Of a stretch of DNA of 64,000 bases, positions 30,901-40,086 are shown one piece after another (position 1 is the stretch's first letter; each line of letters starts with the position of its first letter). The DNA is from Opitutaceae bacterium (GTDB taxonomy: Bacteria > Verrucomicrobiota > Verrucomicrobiia > Opitutales > Opitutaceae): assembly GCA_005792355.1 (NCBI GenBank), contig SXSC01000065.1, positions 1 through 64,000 of the forward strand, written 5' to 3'. Under the pieces are notes generated by a model. The model worked only from the letters and a program-made list of their open reading frames with translations. It was not told the DNA's origin and did no database searches. The translations under genes and the position numbers were made by a program.

Positions 30901-31305
30901 GCACCCTACCGGTATCCGAATCCGGCGTCGCGTGCACACATGGTGGTGGTGTCGAACGAGGACAACGGGTCCGACGGCGAGGCGTTCGTCGAGCACTTCA
31001 AGGCGCGCAAACTCGGGACCGTCGTGGGCGTGCCTTCGTGGGGAGGACTGGTCGGAATCGTCAACGGTCAACGCACGATCGACAACGGCCGGGTGCAGCA
31101 GCCGAACAACGCGTTCTACGGGCGCGACGGCAAGTGGCTGGTGGAAAATCACGGCGCGGATCCCGATATCATCCAAGTGAACGATCCCGCGGCCGTGCTG
31201 GCGGGCCGGGATCCCCAATTGGAGACTGCGGTGGACGCGGCGCTCCGGAAAATCAAGGAGCAGCCTTTTGAGTTTCCGCCGATGCCGGCGTATCCGAAAA
31301 AATAG
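27976..31305 (+). CDS. Tricorn protease homolog (S41 family, N-terminal propellers, PDZ)
   Basis: DEARFMVSPDISGDRILFTYDDDLWI...; C-terminal VRGNSGGWTEYFLIDKLERQ and VVSNEDNGSDGEAFVEHFKARKLG. Confidence 0.93.
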   Translation: MKIRTWAVTALLTLLPLPLPAVDEARFMVSPDISGDRILFTYDDDLWITTASAAAPVRLTSHPGREFAGKFSPDGKWIAFTGSYDGAQEVYLIPVGGGQPKRLTFQPNGAQVVGWTPDGRHVVFRGAYGRVPIARDPKLFKVSVDGSLPEALPVDRGINASFSEDGQRMLYVRRGNESYNWKRYKGGQYPEIWMADFRSKEYTPVTDYVGRNAFPMWIGNSLYFTSDRGADGITNLWTQDLRTKVTKQITNFSDFDVMSPSTDRQRIVFVQDGYLQLLDLRSGAVRKLTLQIPTDHWRLQPRWVNPTEYVQQMDISNDGKQVILSARGEVFQLRPREKETTWKNLSATSGSRETHAAISPDGKQVAFFSDRSGEYQLYRQDVAAGPAVALTDSLNRTAYHLEWSPDGKKILFGNKDFSLFVLEVATRQLTKIDESHHLDNDEFTWEMSDYAWSPDSRWIAYSFCTENRNNVIFLYDTQEQTKTQLTNDFFDNLNPRWDADGGLLYFLSNRNYEIGMDVFEDNHIVVNPTRLMVVQLRQGERPLFLKQAEEEESKAPEKDESAEKGEEEKKPKAAKKPNPAVKFRVDVEGIQERIFQAPVSPGNYFHLLAGHGCAGWSSVARFTEDEYEEFYNAGGRTKWHFNVFAFKDEKTVQLEDKIAEARVSANGEHLIFRREGKLYTTTFKKAQESKKAGKEVDTSGLVCRVVPAEEWRQIFDDTWRWYRDFFYDKDMHGRDWRAMGDKYRAYLQDLRTRDQLNWVLSELVGELCVSHTYISGGDFGPQLPSAVPVFTGMLGADLSADADSGLYRFRRIYGATRYFTGITTPLQRADIVLKEGDYLLAINGQKVRAPENYFRLLQVAKDDYVEVTVASDAADATGRTYRVKPIRSEREARYARWVTDNIETVLQRSGGRVGYMHINAMGGDGVMEFDKFWRAFRYKDGLIIDVRGNSGGWTEYFLIDKLERQQVAYNVLQGMAPYRYPNPASRAHMVVVSNEDNGSDGEAFVEHFKARKLGTVVGVPSWGGLVGIVNGQRTIDNGRVQQPNNAFYGRDGKWLVENHGADPDIIQVNDPAAVLAGRDPQLETAVDAALRKIKEQPFEFPPMPAYPKK

Positions 31306-31355
31306 CATGGGCTGGCGGTGCGAGCCCGACCTCGAAGCAACGACCAAACCAGCCC

Positions 31356-31895
31356 ATGGCCTACACCTGCAAATGCGGACAAGACTTTGATCTGGTCGCG
31401 TTCCTCGATGCGTTGCCGCCTGGGCAGATGGGGAGCAGCGGGATGTTCGGCCACGCCTGCAGCCGCTGCGGTGAGCGGTTCGAAGGCCGTCTGCGCGGGG
31501 GCGGTTTCGACGTCGGTTACACGTATTGGGCGGGCAGCATGCACTTCGAAACCGTGCAGCAGGTGCGCGTGGCCGGACTCAAGTTGACCCGTTCCGAGCC
31601 GGACGATCTGAAGGTCGTCATCGGCAGCCGGCACTGGCATTTTGGCATCCGCCATCCCTCGGCCAAACGTTTCGTGATTTTCGACCAGGCCTTTGCCAAT
31701 GGAAAACGGATCGGCGAATTGGATTTTGCACAATGGAACGTCAGCGTCACGGAGATCGAGCGGGAAGCCGCCCGGCTCCCGCCGGGTCCGGACGTCGTCT
31801 TGGCGGCGGGAGATTTCCTGTGCCTGGTCGGGCCGGAGCCTGCGCTGAACCGCGCCTGGCACTACCTGAACGACGGGAAATCGAAGAAGCCATAA
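31356..31895 (+). CDS. Hypothetical protein with an N-terminal zinc-ribbon-like motif
   Basis: 179 aa with CKCG...CSRCG pairs; no confident family. Confidence 0.6.
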   Translation: MAYTCKCGQDFDLVAFLDALPPGQMGSSGMFGHACSRCGERFEGRLRGGGFDVGYTYWAGSMHFETVQQVRVAGLKLTRSEPDDLKVVIGSRHWHFGIRHPSAKRFVIFDQAFANGKRIGELDFAQWNVSVTEIEREAARLPPGPDVVLAAGDFLCLVGPEPALNRAWHYLNDGKSKKP

Positions 31896-32006
31896 ATCAG
31901 ATGACGCGGTGCAGACCGGTTGAGTGGTCGGCCCAAATGCCGCGGGGCTGTCTACTTTCAGGATTGTCCACAGGCGCTCCCGGGTTTCGTATTCGCCGCA
32001 ACCCCC

Positions 32007-33308
32007 ATGCCCACCGCCCATCGATTCGTTGCGCCCGCCTTTCCTGCCCTCACCACCGTCGCGGTGTTGCTTGCCCTGGTGCCTGCCGCCGCCCTCCGGG
32101 CCCTTGAGCAGTGGCCGCAGTTTCGCGGCCCGACTGGCGACGGTCATGCGGTCGTGAAGGATCTTCCGGTGACCTTCGGGGAAGGGGACCGCGTGAAATG
32201 GAAGACAGCGGTTCATGGGAAGGCGTGGTCGTCGCCGGTTGTGTGGGGAAATCAGGTCTGGCTGACGACGGCGACGGAGGCGGGCGATGCGTTGTCCGTC
32301 GTATGTCTGAACCGCGACACGGGAGCGATCATTCGCGATCAGGTCCTCTTCCGCGTGGCGACCCCGCAGTTCTGCCACAAGTTCAACTCGTATGCCTCGC
32401 CGACGCCGGCGATCGAGGAGGGGAGGGTGTATGTCACCTTTGGTTCGCCCGGCACGGCGTGTCTCGACACCAAGACCGGCGCGGTGCTCTGGCAGCGGAC
32501 CGATTTTGTCTGCAACCACTTTCGCGGGGCCGGTTCCTCGCCGGTGATTCAGGGTGATTTGCTGTTGATGCATTTCGACGGGAGCGATTTCCAGTTTGTG
32601 GTGGCGCTCGACAAGCGAACCGGGCGCACGGTGTGGAAAACGGATCGGTCAGTCGACCACAAGGATCTCGATGCCGCGGGGAAAGTCGCCCTCGACGGCG
32701 ATTTGCGGAAGGCGTTTTCCACGCCGCATGTGATCGTACAGGAGGGAAAACCCGTGATCCTCAGCAGTGGGGCGAAGGCGCACTACGCGTACGACGTGGC
32801 CACCGGCGCCGAGCTCTGGCGGCTGGAGGAACGCGGGCAGCACAGTGCCAGCACCCGTCCGGTCGTGGCCCATGGGCTGGTTTATTTTCTGACCGGTTTC
32901 TCCAAGGGCCAGTTGCTGGCGGTGAAACTTGGGGGCAGGGGCGTACTGGAAGAATCGCAGATCGTGTGGAAGGAAAAGCGCAGCGTGGCCAACAAGCCGT
33001 CGCTCCTCGTCGCGGACGATCTCATCTTCATGGTGGACGATGTTGGCATCGCCGCGTGCTACGAAGCGAAGACGGGGGCGGAAGTTTGGCGCGAGCGCGT
33101 CGCGGGCAGTTACTCGGCGTCACCCGTGCTGGCCGCGGGCCACATTTATGTGTGCAGCGAGGCGGGACATGTGACGGTGTTGGCGGCGGGGAGGAAATTC
33201 AAAAAGCTCGCGGAGAACAAATTTGAGAGTGGTTTCATGTCGTCGCCCGCGGTCGCGGGGCAGGCGCTCTACCTGCGGACGAAGACGCATATGTACCGGG
33301 TGGAATAG
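32007..33308 (+). CDS. PQQ-like beta-propeller repeat protein (BamB/Pyrrolo-quinoline family)
   Basis: EQWPQFRGPTGDGHAVVKDLPVTF...; repeated GKAWSSPVVWG / TGAVLWQRTDF / YSASPVLAAGHIYV blades. Confidence 0.88.
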   Translation: MPTAHRFVAPAFPALTTVAVLLALVPAAALRALEQWPQFRGPTGDGHAVVKDLPVTFGEGDRVKWKTAVHGKAWSSPVVWGNQVWLTTATEAGDALSVVCLNRDTGAIIRDQVLFRVATPQFCHKFNSYASPTPAIEEGRVYVTFGSPGTACLDTKTGAVLWQRTDFVCNHFRGAGSSPVIQGDLLLMHFDGSDFQFVVALDKRTGRTVWKTDRSVDHKDLDAAGKVALDGDLRKAFSTPHVIVQEGKPVILSSGAKAHYAYDVATGAELWRLEERGQHSASTRPVVAHGLVYFLTGFSKGQLLAVKLGGRGVLEESQIVWKEKRSVANKPSLLVADDLIFMVDDVGIAACYEAKTGAEVWRERVAGSYSASPVLAAGHIYVCSEAGHVTVLAAGRKFKKLAENKFESGFMSSPAVAGQALYLRTKTHMYRVE

Positions 33309-33350
33309 ACCGCGCTTGAAACGCGGGGGGAGCCGCCACGATTCTAATTC

Positions 33351-33377
33351 TACTTTGTTACGTCTGCGAAATTCTCC
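33351..33377. repeat. Copy 1 of TACTTTGTTACGTCWGCGAAATT repeat
   Basis: TACTTTGTTACGTCTGCGAAATTCTCC; near-identical to 55590-55616 (one mismatch in the first 23 nt); hairpin GGCGGGGTGctttCACCCCGC immediately downstream (33396-33419). Confidence 0.6.
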
Positions 33378-33486
33378 GGTGAAAACTCCGGTCTTGGAGG
33401 CGGGGTGCTTTCACCCCGCGACCTCGATTCGGACCGTGGTCGAAGATCCAGAATCAAGCGTCGCAAATCCCCAACCGTCCACTCCC

Positions 33487-33876
33487 ATGCCCAGGCCGAT
33501 CCACTTCGAAATCCACGCGGACAATCCCGACCGCGCCGCCAAGTTCTACTCCACCGTCCTGGGCTGGTCGTTCACCAAGTGGGACGGCCCGATGCCCTAC
33601 TGGCTCGTCACCACCGGCGCCGACGGCACGCCCGGCATCAACGGCGGCATGCACCCGCGAATGGGCCCGGCGCCGGTCGAGGGGCAGGCGGTGATCGCGT
33701 TCGTTTGCACGGTCGATGTGCCGAGTGTCGACGATCACGTGGCCAGGGCCGTCGCGGCCGGCGGCGTGGTCGCGGTGCCGAAGATGGCGATCCCCGGCAT
33801 CGGCTGGCTCGCCTTCGCGAAAGACACCGAGGGCAACATCTTCGGAATGATGCAGAGTGATCCGGGCGCGAAGTAA
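33487..33876 (+). CDS. VOC family protein (glyoxalase/dioxygenase-like)
   Basis: MPRPIHFEIHADNPDRAAKFYSTVLGWSFTKWDGP... IPGIGWLAFAKDTEGNIFGMMQ. Confidence 0.9.
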   Translation: MPRPIHFEIHADNPDRAAKFYSTVLGWSFTKWDGPMPYWLVTTGADGTPGINGGMHPRMGPAPVEGQAVIAFVCTVDVPSVDDHVARAVAAGGVVAVPKMAIPGIGWLAFAKDTEGNIFGMMQSDPGAK

Positions 33877-34001
33877 GCAAGCACCAGGTTCGCGCCGCTC
33901 CGCTGCGACCAAGCGGGCGCCGGCAAGCGATGCCGCTGCAACGCTTCTGACACGACTTTGTCACGAGCGTATGGTAGCCGGTGGCACAATCCGCCGTCCC
34001 C

Positions 34002-34382
34002 ATGAGCACAACCGCCAACCACCTCCGCATCGATTACGTCGAGTTTGCGACCCGCGACCTCGCCGCCACCAAGCAATTTCTTGCCGCCGCTTTCGGCTGG
34101 AAATTCACGGACTACGGTCCCGACTACGCGAGTTTCGAGGACGGCCGTCTGACCGGTGGCCTCTACACTTCGCCCAACGCGCCCACGGCGATGAATCCGA
34201 TGATCGTCATCTTCGCGGCGGATCTCGAGAACGCCGAGGCGCGCGTGAAAAAGGCCGGCGGAAAGATCGTGAAACCTGCGTTCGAATTTCCCGGCGGCCG
34301 GCGGTTCCAGTTCACCGAACCGTCCGGTCTCGAACTCGCCGTGTGGAGTAACGTGCGCGCCGACGGCTCGAAGATCGCCTGA
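34002..34382 (+). CDS. VOC family protein
   Basis: MSTTANHLRIDYVEFATRDLAATKQFLAAAFGWKFTDYGPDYASF... GGRRFQFTEPSGLELAVW. Confidence 0.9.
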   Translation: MSTTANHLRIDYVEFATRDLAATKQFLAAAFGWKFTDYGPDYASFEDGRLTGGLYTSPNAPTAMNPMIVIFAADLENAEARVKKAGGKIVKPAFEFPGGRRFQFTEPSGLELAVWSNVRADGSKIA

Positions 34383-34718
34383 TCTTGCGCGCCGCCCGGA
34401 AGAACAGTCGTCGTTGACACCGGCCCGCAAGGCCTGCGCTTTGCCTGCAATTCGCCCCTGATAAATGCGGTTCGAAGAGGGTAGAGTCGAAAAGATAGGT
34501 GGGCGGGCATTGCCGGATGCGAACGCTCTGCGGAGTCTGCTGGAGAGTGATTGCGTCGACGTGGATTGTCGGAACTGCGAGGAACGCGTTCGATCGCCGC
34601 CTCGACACTGACAATGAAACGCAGATCCAATCCGGGCTGCTGCTTTGCGTCGTAGAAACCAGCCTCGTTGTATTCGGCGAGGGCTTCGGGAGTGACCCCA
34701 TCGGCTAGGCTCAAGGCC

Positions 34719-35783
34719 CTACCGACGCGGGTGTTTTCGGGCCATTTCGATCGTCCAAAGGACCGCATTAATTACAAGGTCGGGATCTTCGTGGTACACG
34801 GCATGAGGCGCCTTATCCGTGACGATGTGCATCCCCAAGGTGGATGTTTTGAACACTTCGGAATGAACACTCCGAGATACCTCAAAATATTGCCGGGCGC
34901 TTTCGCTCTTCGCCTCAGCATATCCTTTAACCGAGGTTATCATCACCAGCGGAATGTTTGCCATGGTGCCATAAACCGACGCGTCGCCAGTCCAATTCAA
35001 TTCTACTAGCCCGAGCGCTTCTGAAGAAGGTACATCTTTCTTCTTTTTAAGACTGTCGACGCTTGATCGCTTTCGCTTCGCACGATCCTCATCGGAACGC
35101 CCGGCCCTTCGATCCAACTCAAATCCAACTCGCTCGTGCGACGGATCAATTAGCACTAGGCCAGCCATGTCCATCGGGTACCGCATCGCAAAAATTCGGG
35201 CGTATATTCCGCCGAGAGACGCTCCTACCAATACATACGGCGGTTTGTAGCCTGCGCTTTCCAATAAACGATGCAGATCATTCGTTATGGCTTCTGGCGT
35301 GCGAAGATCCTTGGCCAATTCTGAACCGCCGCGACCTGCGCGACTATAGCAGAGCACTGATGTGATTTGTGAAATGCGCGGCAACATTTCACGCCATCGC
35401 CCAATGCCGTCTCCGTCTGCTGCTCCGGATTCGAAGATTACGACCGGACTTCCCTGGCCTGCGCGTAGAACTTGAAGCTTATGGTCTCCTACCGCGACCA
35501 TTTCCAGGTCAGATGTGATTAACTCTCCGTTATCGCTGATGCCCCGCCGCACGCGAAATTCACCAAGTTCCTGCCGGGAAATGGAACCATCACCGTTGCG
35601 GTCGATCTGTACGAATCCTTGTAGATTTGCGGTGTCCGCCTCGTCGCGAGAAATCTTTCCATCGCGATTTTTGTCCAGTCGCGCGAAACCCTCGTCGAGG
35701 GTCGGTCTTTTTGCCGTCGCTGGGCCGTCGGCGGCTCCAGCGCGCATGACCGTCAGGCAAACCAATAGCAAAGCGACACGCAA
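34719..35783 (-). CDS. Alpha/beta hydrolase with N-terminal EF-hand pair
   Basis: FARLDKNRDGKISRDEAD and FVQIDRNGDGSISRQELGEF EF-hand loops followed by VVIFESGAADG... VLVGASLGGIYARIFAMRYP. Confidence 0.85.
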   Translation of the reverse strand: MRVALLLVCLTVMRAGAADGPATAKRPTLDEGFARLDKNRDGKISRDEADTANLQGFVQIDRNGDGSISRQELGEFRVRRGISDNGELITSDLEMVAVGDHKLQVLRAGQGSPVVIFESGAADGDGIGRWREMLPRISQITSVLCYSRAGRGGSELAKDLRTPEAITNDLHRLLESAGYKPPYVLVGASLGGIYARIFAMRYPMDMAGLVLIDPSHERVGFELDRRAGRSDEDRAKRKRSSVDSLKKKKDVPSSEALGLVELNWTGDASVYGTMANIPLVMITSVKGYAEAKSESARQYFEVSRSVHSEVFKTSTLGMHIVTDKAPHAVYHEDPDLVINAVLWTIEMARKHPRR

Positions 35784-35980
35784 TTCGGGGTGCTCATAGA
35801 GGAACTGGAAGTTCCGTGTTTAGCCTCTTATTCCAGACTGTCGAGCCATGTCGCATCTTTCCATCGCTGGCTGGCGTTACTGATAGGAACGCTGGATTTC
35901 ACGGGGTCGCATCGGGGAGGGGTTTAAGGGGTTGTCGAATTTGCGTTGGCAAATACAGCGCGTGCGCTCAAATTGTCCGC

Positions 35981-36193
35981 ATGAGTCCGAGCTTTGAAAC
36001 TTTGGTTGAGGAAGTGCGAAACCGTTCCATCGAGGAAAAAGAGGAACTCAAGTTTTTGCTCGACCGCGCGCTCATCGAGGAGCGGCGCAGCGAACTCCAG
36101 GCCAACCATCGTCGCAGCCTCAACGAGGTGAAGGGTGGCAAGCTCAAGTTTTCCAGTTCCATCGGCGAATTGAAGAAATCACTGGCCGCGTGA
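35981..36193 (+). CDS. Antitoxin of a RelE/YafQ-type toxin-antitoxin pair
   Basis: MSPSFETLVEEVRNRSIEEKEELKFLLDRALIEERRSELQANHRRSLNEVKGGKLKFSSSIGELKKSLAA; 4-bp overlap with the toxin. Confidence 0.65.
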   Translation: MSPSFETLVEEVRNRSIEEKEELKFLLDRALIEERRSELQANHRRSLNEVKGGKLKFSSSIGELKKSLAA

Positions 36194-36462
36194 TGACACA
36201 GGTCGCCTTCAGTTCCTCGTTTAAGCGCGCGTTCAAGAAACGAATCGAGGGAAGGAAGGATTTGGAACAGAAGTTCTGGCGGCGGGCGGAGATCTTCACC
36301 GTCAACCCGCAAGATCCCCGGCTCCGAACCCACAAGTTGTCTGGCGAGTTGCGTGAGCAGTGGAGTTTCACCGTCGAGTACGACGTGCGAGTGGTGTTCT
36401 CGTTCTTGCCGAATAACCGCGCGGTGTTCGAGGACATTGGCAGTCACGACGAAGTTTATTAA
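36190..36462 (+). CDS. RelE/YafQ-type mRNA interferase toxin
   Basis: SSSFKRAFKKRIEGRKDLEQKFWRRAEIFTVNPQDPRLRTHKLSGELREQWSFTVEYDVRVVFSFLPNNRAVFEDIGSHDEVY. Confidence 0.82.
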   Translation: MMTQVAFSSSFKRAFKKRIEGRKDLEQKFWRRAEIFTVNPQDPRLRTHKLSGELREQWSFTVEYDVRVVFSFLPNNRAVFEDIGSHDEVY

Positions 36463-36584
36463 ACGGGCGGAAGGCTGCCGTCGCGGCGCGCGGCGACGGA
36501 GGAGCGTTACGAAGAAGTTCGCGGCGTGCGCGAAGGCACCATCGATTTTGGCCAGCGGCTATTTCTTCTTTTCGCTGCTGGCTC

Positions 36585-39500
36585 TCACCGGAAATCGTGC
36601 GAGGCCTGGGCCGGCAGCGCGACCTCGGCCAGGGCTTCGATTTTTTCCGCCTTCACGTGGATGACGCCGTGCTGGTTCTGCAGTTTGCCGGTGATGCGCA
36701 GGGCGGGTTCCTGCGTGATGACGAGGCGGCGGGCTTCGAAGAGCTGCGGGACCACGATGACGTTGGCGATGCCGGTTTCGTCCTCGAGGCTGATGAACAT
36801 GAATCCCTTTGCCGTGCCCGGCCGCTGGCGGCAGATCACCGAGCCGGCGATCGTCAGGCGCTCGCCGTCGCGGGCGAGCGTCAGATCGGCGGCGCGCCAG
36901 GCGTCGGGGAGCCGGTCGCGGACGAGTGCCATCGGATGCGCGCCGGTGGTCAGATCGAGTCCGGTGAAATCCGCGCGGAGACGCTCGGTGAGGGTCATGG
37001 GCGCGAGGGGAGAGGGGGGATTTTCGATTTTGGAATTTTGATTTTCGATTGAGGGCGGAGAGGGCGGGAGGTTTTCTGGAGGCGAGGTGCCGCCCGCGTC
37101 CACCGAAGGCTCGGCGAAGGAGGAACCCCGGGCCGAGTGGATCTGCGGGGTGGGGGCACCCCGCCTCCATTCGGAAATCTCGCGAGTTTCCCCGTACTCG
37201 CGGAACAAGGCCTCGTCCTCCGACCAGGCGGCTTCGACCTGCCAGAGCGCGGCACGGCGGTGCGGGGCGAAGGCGTTGAGCGCGCCCACGGCGGCCAGCG
37301 CGCGGCGCTCGGTCGGATTGAACTGCGTGCGGCGCAGAAAATCGTCGAGCGAGATGAACGCCTCCCGGGCGCGCGTCGCCAGCATCGCCCGCGCGGTCGC
37401 CTCATGCAGGCCTTTCACGTAACACAGCCCGATTCGGATCGTGTCGTCGCTCTCGACGGTGCAGTTCCAGTCGGAGGCGGCGACGCACACGGGTTTCGCC
37501 TTGAGCCCGTGACGGCGGGCGTCCTGCAGGAGGGTCGCGGGCGAGTAGAAACCCATCGGCTGGTGGTTGAGCAGGCTCACGGTGAACTCGGCCGGCCGGT
37601 GGACCTTCAGCCACGTGCTCGCATAGGCGAGGAGGGCGAAGCTGAGCGCGTGTGATTCCGGAAAACCATAGGCGGCGAACGAGAGCGCGGATTCGCTGAC
37701 TTTCTTCACAACGCTCTCGTTGCGGCCATGGGCGCGCAGCGCGGTGCAGAGCCGGGCGAGGGCGCGCTGCAGCCGCTCGGTGCCCTTGGTGAAACCCATC
37801 GCGCGGCGCAGTTCTTCGGCTTCGCCACCGGTGAAATTGGCGAGCTTCATCGCCAGCTCCAGCATCTGCTCTTGAAACAGGATTACGCCCAGCGTGCGGC
37901 GGAGAATCGGGCGCACGATGTCGTCGACGCTCGGATCGATGTATTCCGGTTGCTCCAGTCCGTTGCGGCGGCGGATGAGCGGGTGGGCGAGGTTGCCGAC
38001 GATTGGGCCCGGGCGGACGATCGCGACCTGCATGGCCACGTCGTAGAAGCACGCGGGGCGCATCCGCGGCAGCGACGCCATTTGCGCGCGACTCTCGATC
38101 TGAAACACTCCGACTGTGTCGGCCCGCTGCATCGCGGCAAAGGTCGCGGGGTCATCCTGCGGGATGGTGTAGAGTTCGACCGGGTGGCCGCGGGCGGCGC
38201 AGAGCGCGAACGTGTCCTGCAAAGCGGCCATCATGCCGAGGCCGAGGAAGTCGACCTTCACGATGCCCAGATCCTCGCAGTCGTCCTTGTCCCATTGCAC
38301 GACGACGCGGCCGGGCATGGTGGCGTTTTCGAGCGGGACCACGCGGTCGAGCTGGCCCTGGCAGATCACCATGCCGCCGCTGTGCTGGCCGAGGTGGCGC
38401 GGGAGTCCGTGAATCTGCAGATAGAGCGAATGCAGCGCGGCGGCCCGCGGGTGTTGGGGGGCGATGCCCGACATCGCGAGCTGTTGCTGCAACTCGAGGG
38501 TTTCCGGAAAATCGCCGTTGGCATAGAGACCGGAAAAACGTTCAAGCGCGTCGTCGCCGAAACCGAGAACCTTGCCGACCTCGCGCACCGCGCTGCGTCC
38601 GCGATAGGTGATGACATTGGCGGTCATGGCGGCGCCGCGCGGCGCGTAGGTGGCGTAGACTTTTTGGATGATGCGTTCGCGCAATTCGCCACTCGGCAGA
38701 TCGAGATCGATGTCGGGCCACGAGGGATGTCCATCGCGACCGACGCGGCCCTCGCTCAGAAAACGCTCGAACAGGAGTTCGTGTTTGATGGGATCAACAG
38801 CGGTGATGCCGAGCGCGTAGCAGACCGCGCTGTTGGCGGCGCTGCCGCGACCCTGGACGAGAATGTCGTTTTCGCGGGCGAATTTGCAGACATCCCAGAC
38901 GATCAGGAAATAGCCGCAGAAGCCGAGTTTGGCGAGGAGCGCGAGTTCCTTGTCGAGCTGCGTGGTGATGCGCGCGGTGAGCGTGCCGTAGCGGCCGCGC
39001 GCCCCGGCGTAGGTGAGCTCGCGCAGCAGCGACTCCATCGAGTGTCCGGGTGGCGTGGGGAAGTCGGGGAAACGGTAGCCGAGGTGCTGCAGGGTGAACT
39101 CAAGCCGCTGTTCCAACCGGACGGATTCGGCGACAGCCTCCGGCAGGTCGCAGAAGAGTTCCAGCATCTCGCGGGCGGATTTGACGTGACGCTGGGAGTT
39201 GAGGGCGAGGGCGCGGCCGGCGGCATCGAGGGTGGTGTGGAGGCGCAGGCAGGTGAAGACATCGGCGACGGCGCGTTGGGCGGGGCGGGCGTAATTCACG
39301 CCGCCGGTGGCGAGGAGTGGCAGTCCGTGCGCGTCGGCGAGATCGCGGAGGAAGGCGATTTCGCGCTCCTCGCCGCGGAGACGATGGCGCTGAACTTCAA
39401 CGTAGAGCCGGTCGCGGCCGAAGATCGCGGTGAGATTTTGCAGGGCGGCGCCGGCGGCGGCAGGTCCGGCGGTGAGCCAGGCGCGGCGGACGGGGCCTTC

Positions 39501-39962
39501 CTCGTCGCCGGTGAGGGCGATGAGACCTGCGGAGTAGCGGGCGAGCTCCGGCCAGGTGGCGAAGCACGGGCGCTTGCGATCGCGGGGATCGGGGGCGGTG
39601 GGCTTGGCGCTCCGCGCCGAGCCTGACCGCGCGCGGAGCGCACGGTCCACCCCGGCGGAATCGCGTTCGGTGAGCTTCGCCTCGGTGATCAGTTGGCAGA
39701 GATTCTGGTAGCCGGTGCGCGTGGCGGCGAGGAGCGGGACGACGCTGCCGTCCTCCATCGTGATTTCGGCCCCGACGCGCGCGCGCAGTCCCGCCTCGCG
39801 TGCGGCGCCGAAAAAGCGCGGCGCACCGCAGAGGACGTCGCGGTCGAGGAGCGCCATCGCGGGCAGCCCGTGTGCGAGCGCGGCCGCCACGAGCGCCTCG
39901 GGATCAGCGGCGCCGCGCAGGAAACTGAAGGCGCTGCGCGCGTGGAGTTCGACGTAGCTCAT
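36585..39962 (-). CDS. dnaE2: Error-prone DNA polymerase III alpha subunit
   Basis: MSYVELHARSAFSFLRGAADPEALVAAALAHGLPAMALLDRDVLCGAPRFF (PHP); QGRGSAANSAVCYALGITAVDPI; HSGGMVICQG; C-terminal OB-fold. Confidence 0.95.
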   Translation of the reverse strand: MSYVELHARSAFSFLRGAADPEALVAAALAHGLPAMALLDRDVLCGAPRFFGAAREAGLRARVGAEITMEDGSVVPLLAATRTGYQNLCQLITEAKLTERDSAGVDRALRARSGSARSAKPTAPDPRDRKRPCFATWPELARYSAGLIALTGDEEGPVRRAWLTAGPAAAGAALQNLTAIFGRDRLYVEVQRHRLRGEEREIAFLRDLADAHGLPLLATGGVNYARPAQRAVADVFTCLRLHTTLDAAGRALALNSQRHVKSAREMLELFCDLPEAVAESVRLEQRLEFTLQHLGYRFPDFPTPPGHSMESLLRELTYAGARGRYGTLTARITTQLDKELALLAKLGFCGYFLIVWDVCKFARENDILVQGRGSAANSAVCYALGITAVDPIKHELLFERFLSEGRVGRDGHPSWPDIDLDLPSGELRERIIQKVYATYAPRGAAMTANVITYRGRSAVREVGKVLGFGDDALERFSGLYANGDFPETLELQQQLAMSGIAPQHPRAAALHSLYLQIHGLPRHLGQHSGGMVICQGQLDRVVPLENATMPGRVVVQWDKDDCEDLGIVKVDFLGLGMMAALQDTFALCAARGHPVELYTIPQDDPATFAAMQRADTVGVFQIESRAQMASLPRMRPACFYDVAMQVAIVRPGPIVGNLAHPLIRRRNGLEQPEYIDPSVDDIVRPILRRTLGVILFQEQMLELAMKLANFTGGEAEELRRAMGFTKGTERLQRALARLCTALRAHGRNESVVKKVSESALSFAAYGFPESHALSFALLAYASTWLKVHRPAEFTVSLLNHQPMGFYSPATLLQDARRHGLKAKPVCVAASDWNCTVESDDTIRIGLCYVKGLHEATARAMLATRAREAFISLDDFLRRTQFNPTERRALAAVGALNAFAPHRRAALWQVEAAWSEDEALFREYGETREISEWRRGAPTPQIHSARGSSFAEPSVDAGGTSPPENLPPSPPSIENQNSKIENPPSPLAPMTLTERLRADFTGLDLTTGAHPMALVRDRLPDAWRAADLTLARDGERLTIAGSVICRQRPGTAKGFMFISLEDETGIANVIVVPQLFEARRLVITQEPALRITGKLQNQHGVIHVKAEKIEALAEVALPAQASHDFR
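37012..37170. repeat. Dispersed-repeat sequence carried in frame within dnaE2
   Basis: Contains GATTTTCGATTTTGGAATTTTGATTTTCGATT and the CACCGAAGGCTCGGCGAAGGAGG core (reverse relative of the CTTCGCCAAGCCTTCGG core at 7503 and 17591) plus GCGGGGTGGGGGCACCCCGC; encodes RRGAPTPQIHSARGSSFAEPSVDAGGTSPPENLPPSPPSIENQNSKIENPPSPL. Confidence 0.7.
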
Positions 39963-39965
39963 GAG

Positions 39966-40086
39966 ACGACGGGACTACGGACCACGGACGACGGACAACG
40001 GGACTACAGGACGACGGACCACGGACGACAGACGGCGGACGACAGGACAACGGGACACGACGGGACGACGGACCACGGACGACGGG
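39966..40086. repeat. Tandem-like GGACCACGGACGACGG repeat tract between imuB and dnaE2
   Basis: GGACCACGGACGACGG at 39979-39994 and 40070-40085, GGACCACGGACGACA at 40016-40030, filled with related ACGACGGGAC words. Confidence 0.85.

Noticed and set aside
28009-31347. 1112-aa minus-strand ORF antisense to the tricorn protease
   Set aside because: No protein-like signature; tricorn protease on the plus strand is unambiguous.
34163-34768. Minus-strand ORF with LADGVTPEALAEYNEAGFYDAKQQPGLDLRFIVSVEAAIERV
   Set aside because: Protein-like segment, but it overlaps a convincing VOC gene and has no identifiable family; left uncalled.
37728-39626. 632-aa plus-strand ORF antisense to dnaE2
   Set aside because: Shadow ORF; DnaE2 motifs are on the minus strand.
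39966-40086. Possible CRISPR array
   Set aside because: Units are 15-16 nt with irregular related filler, no unique uniform spacers and no cas genes.
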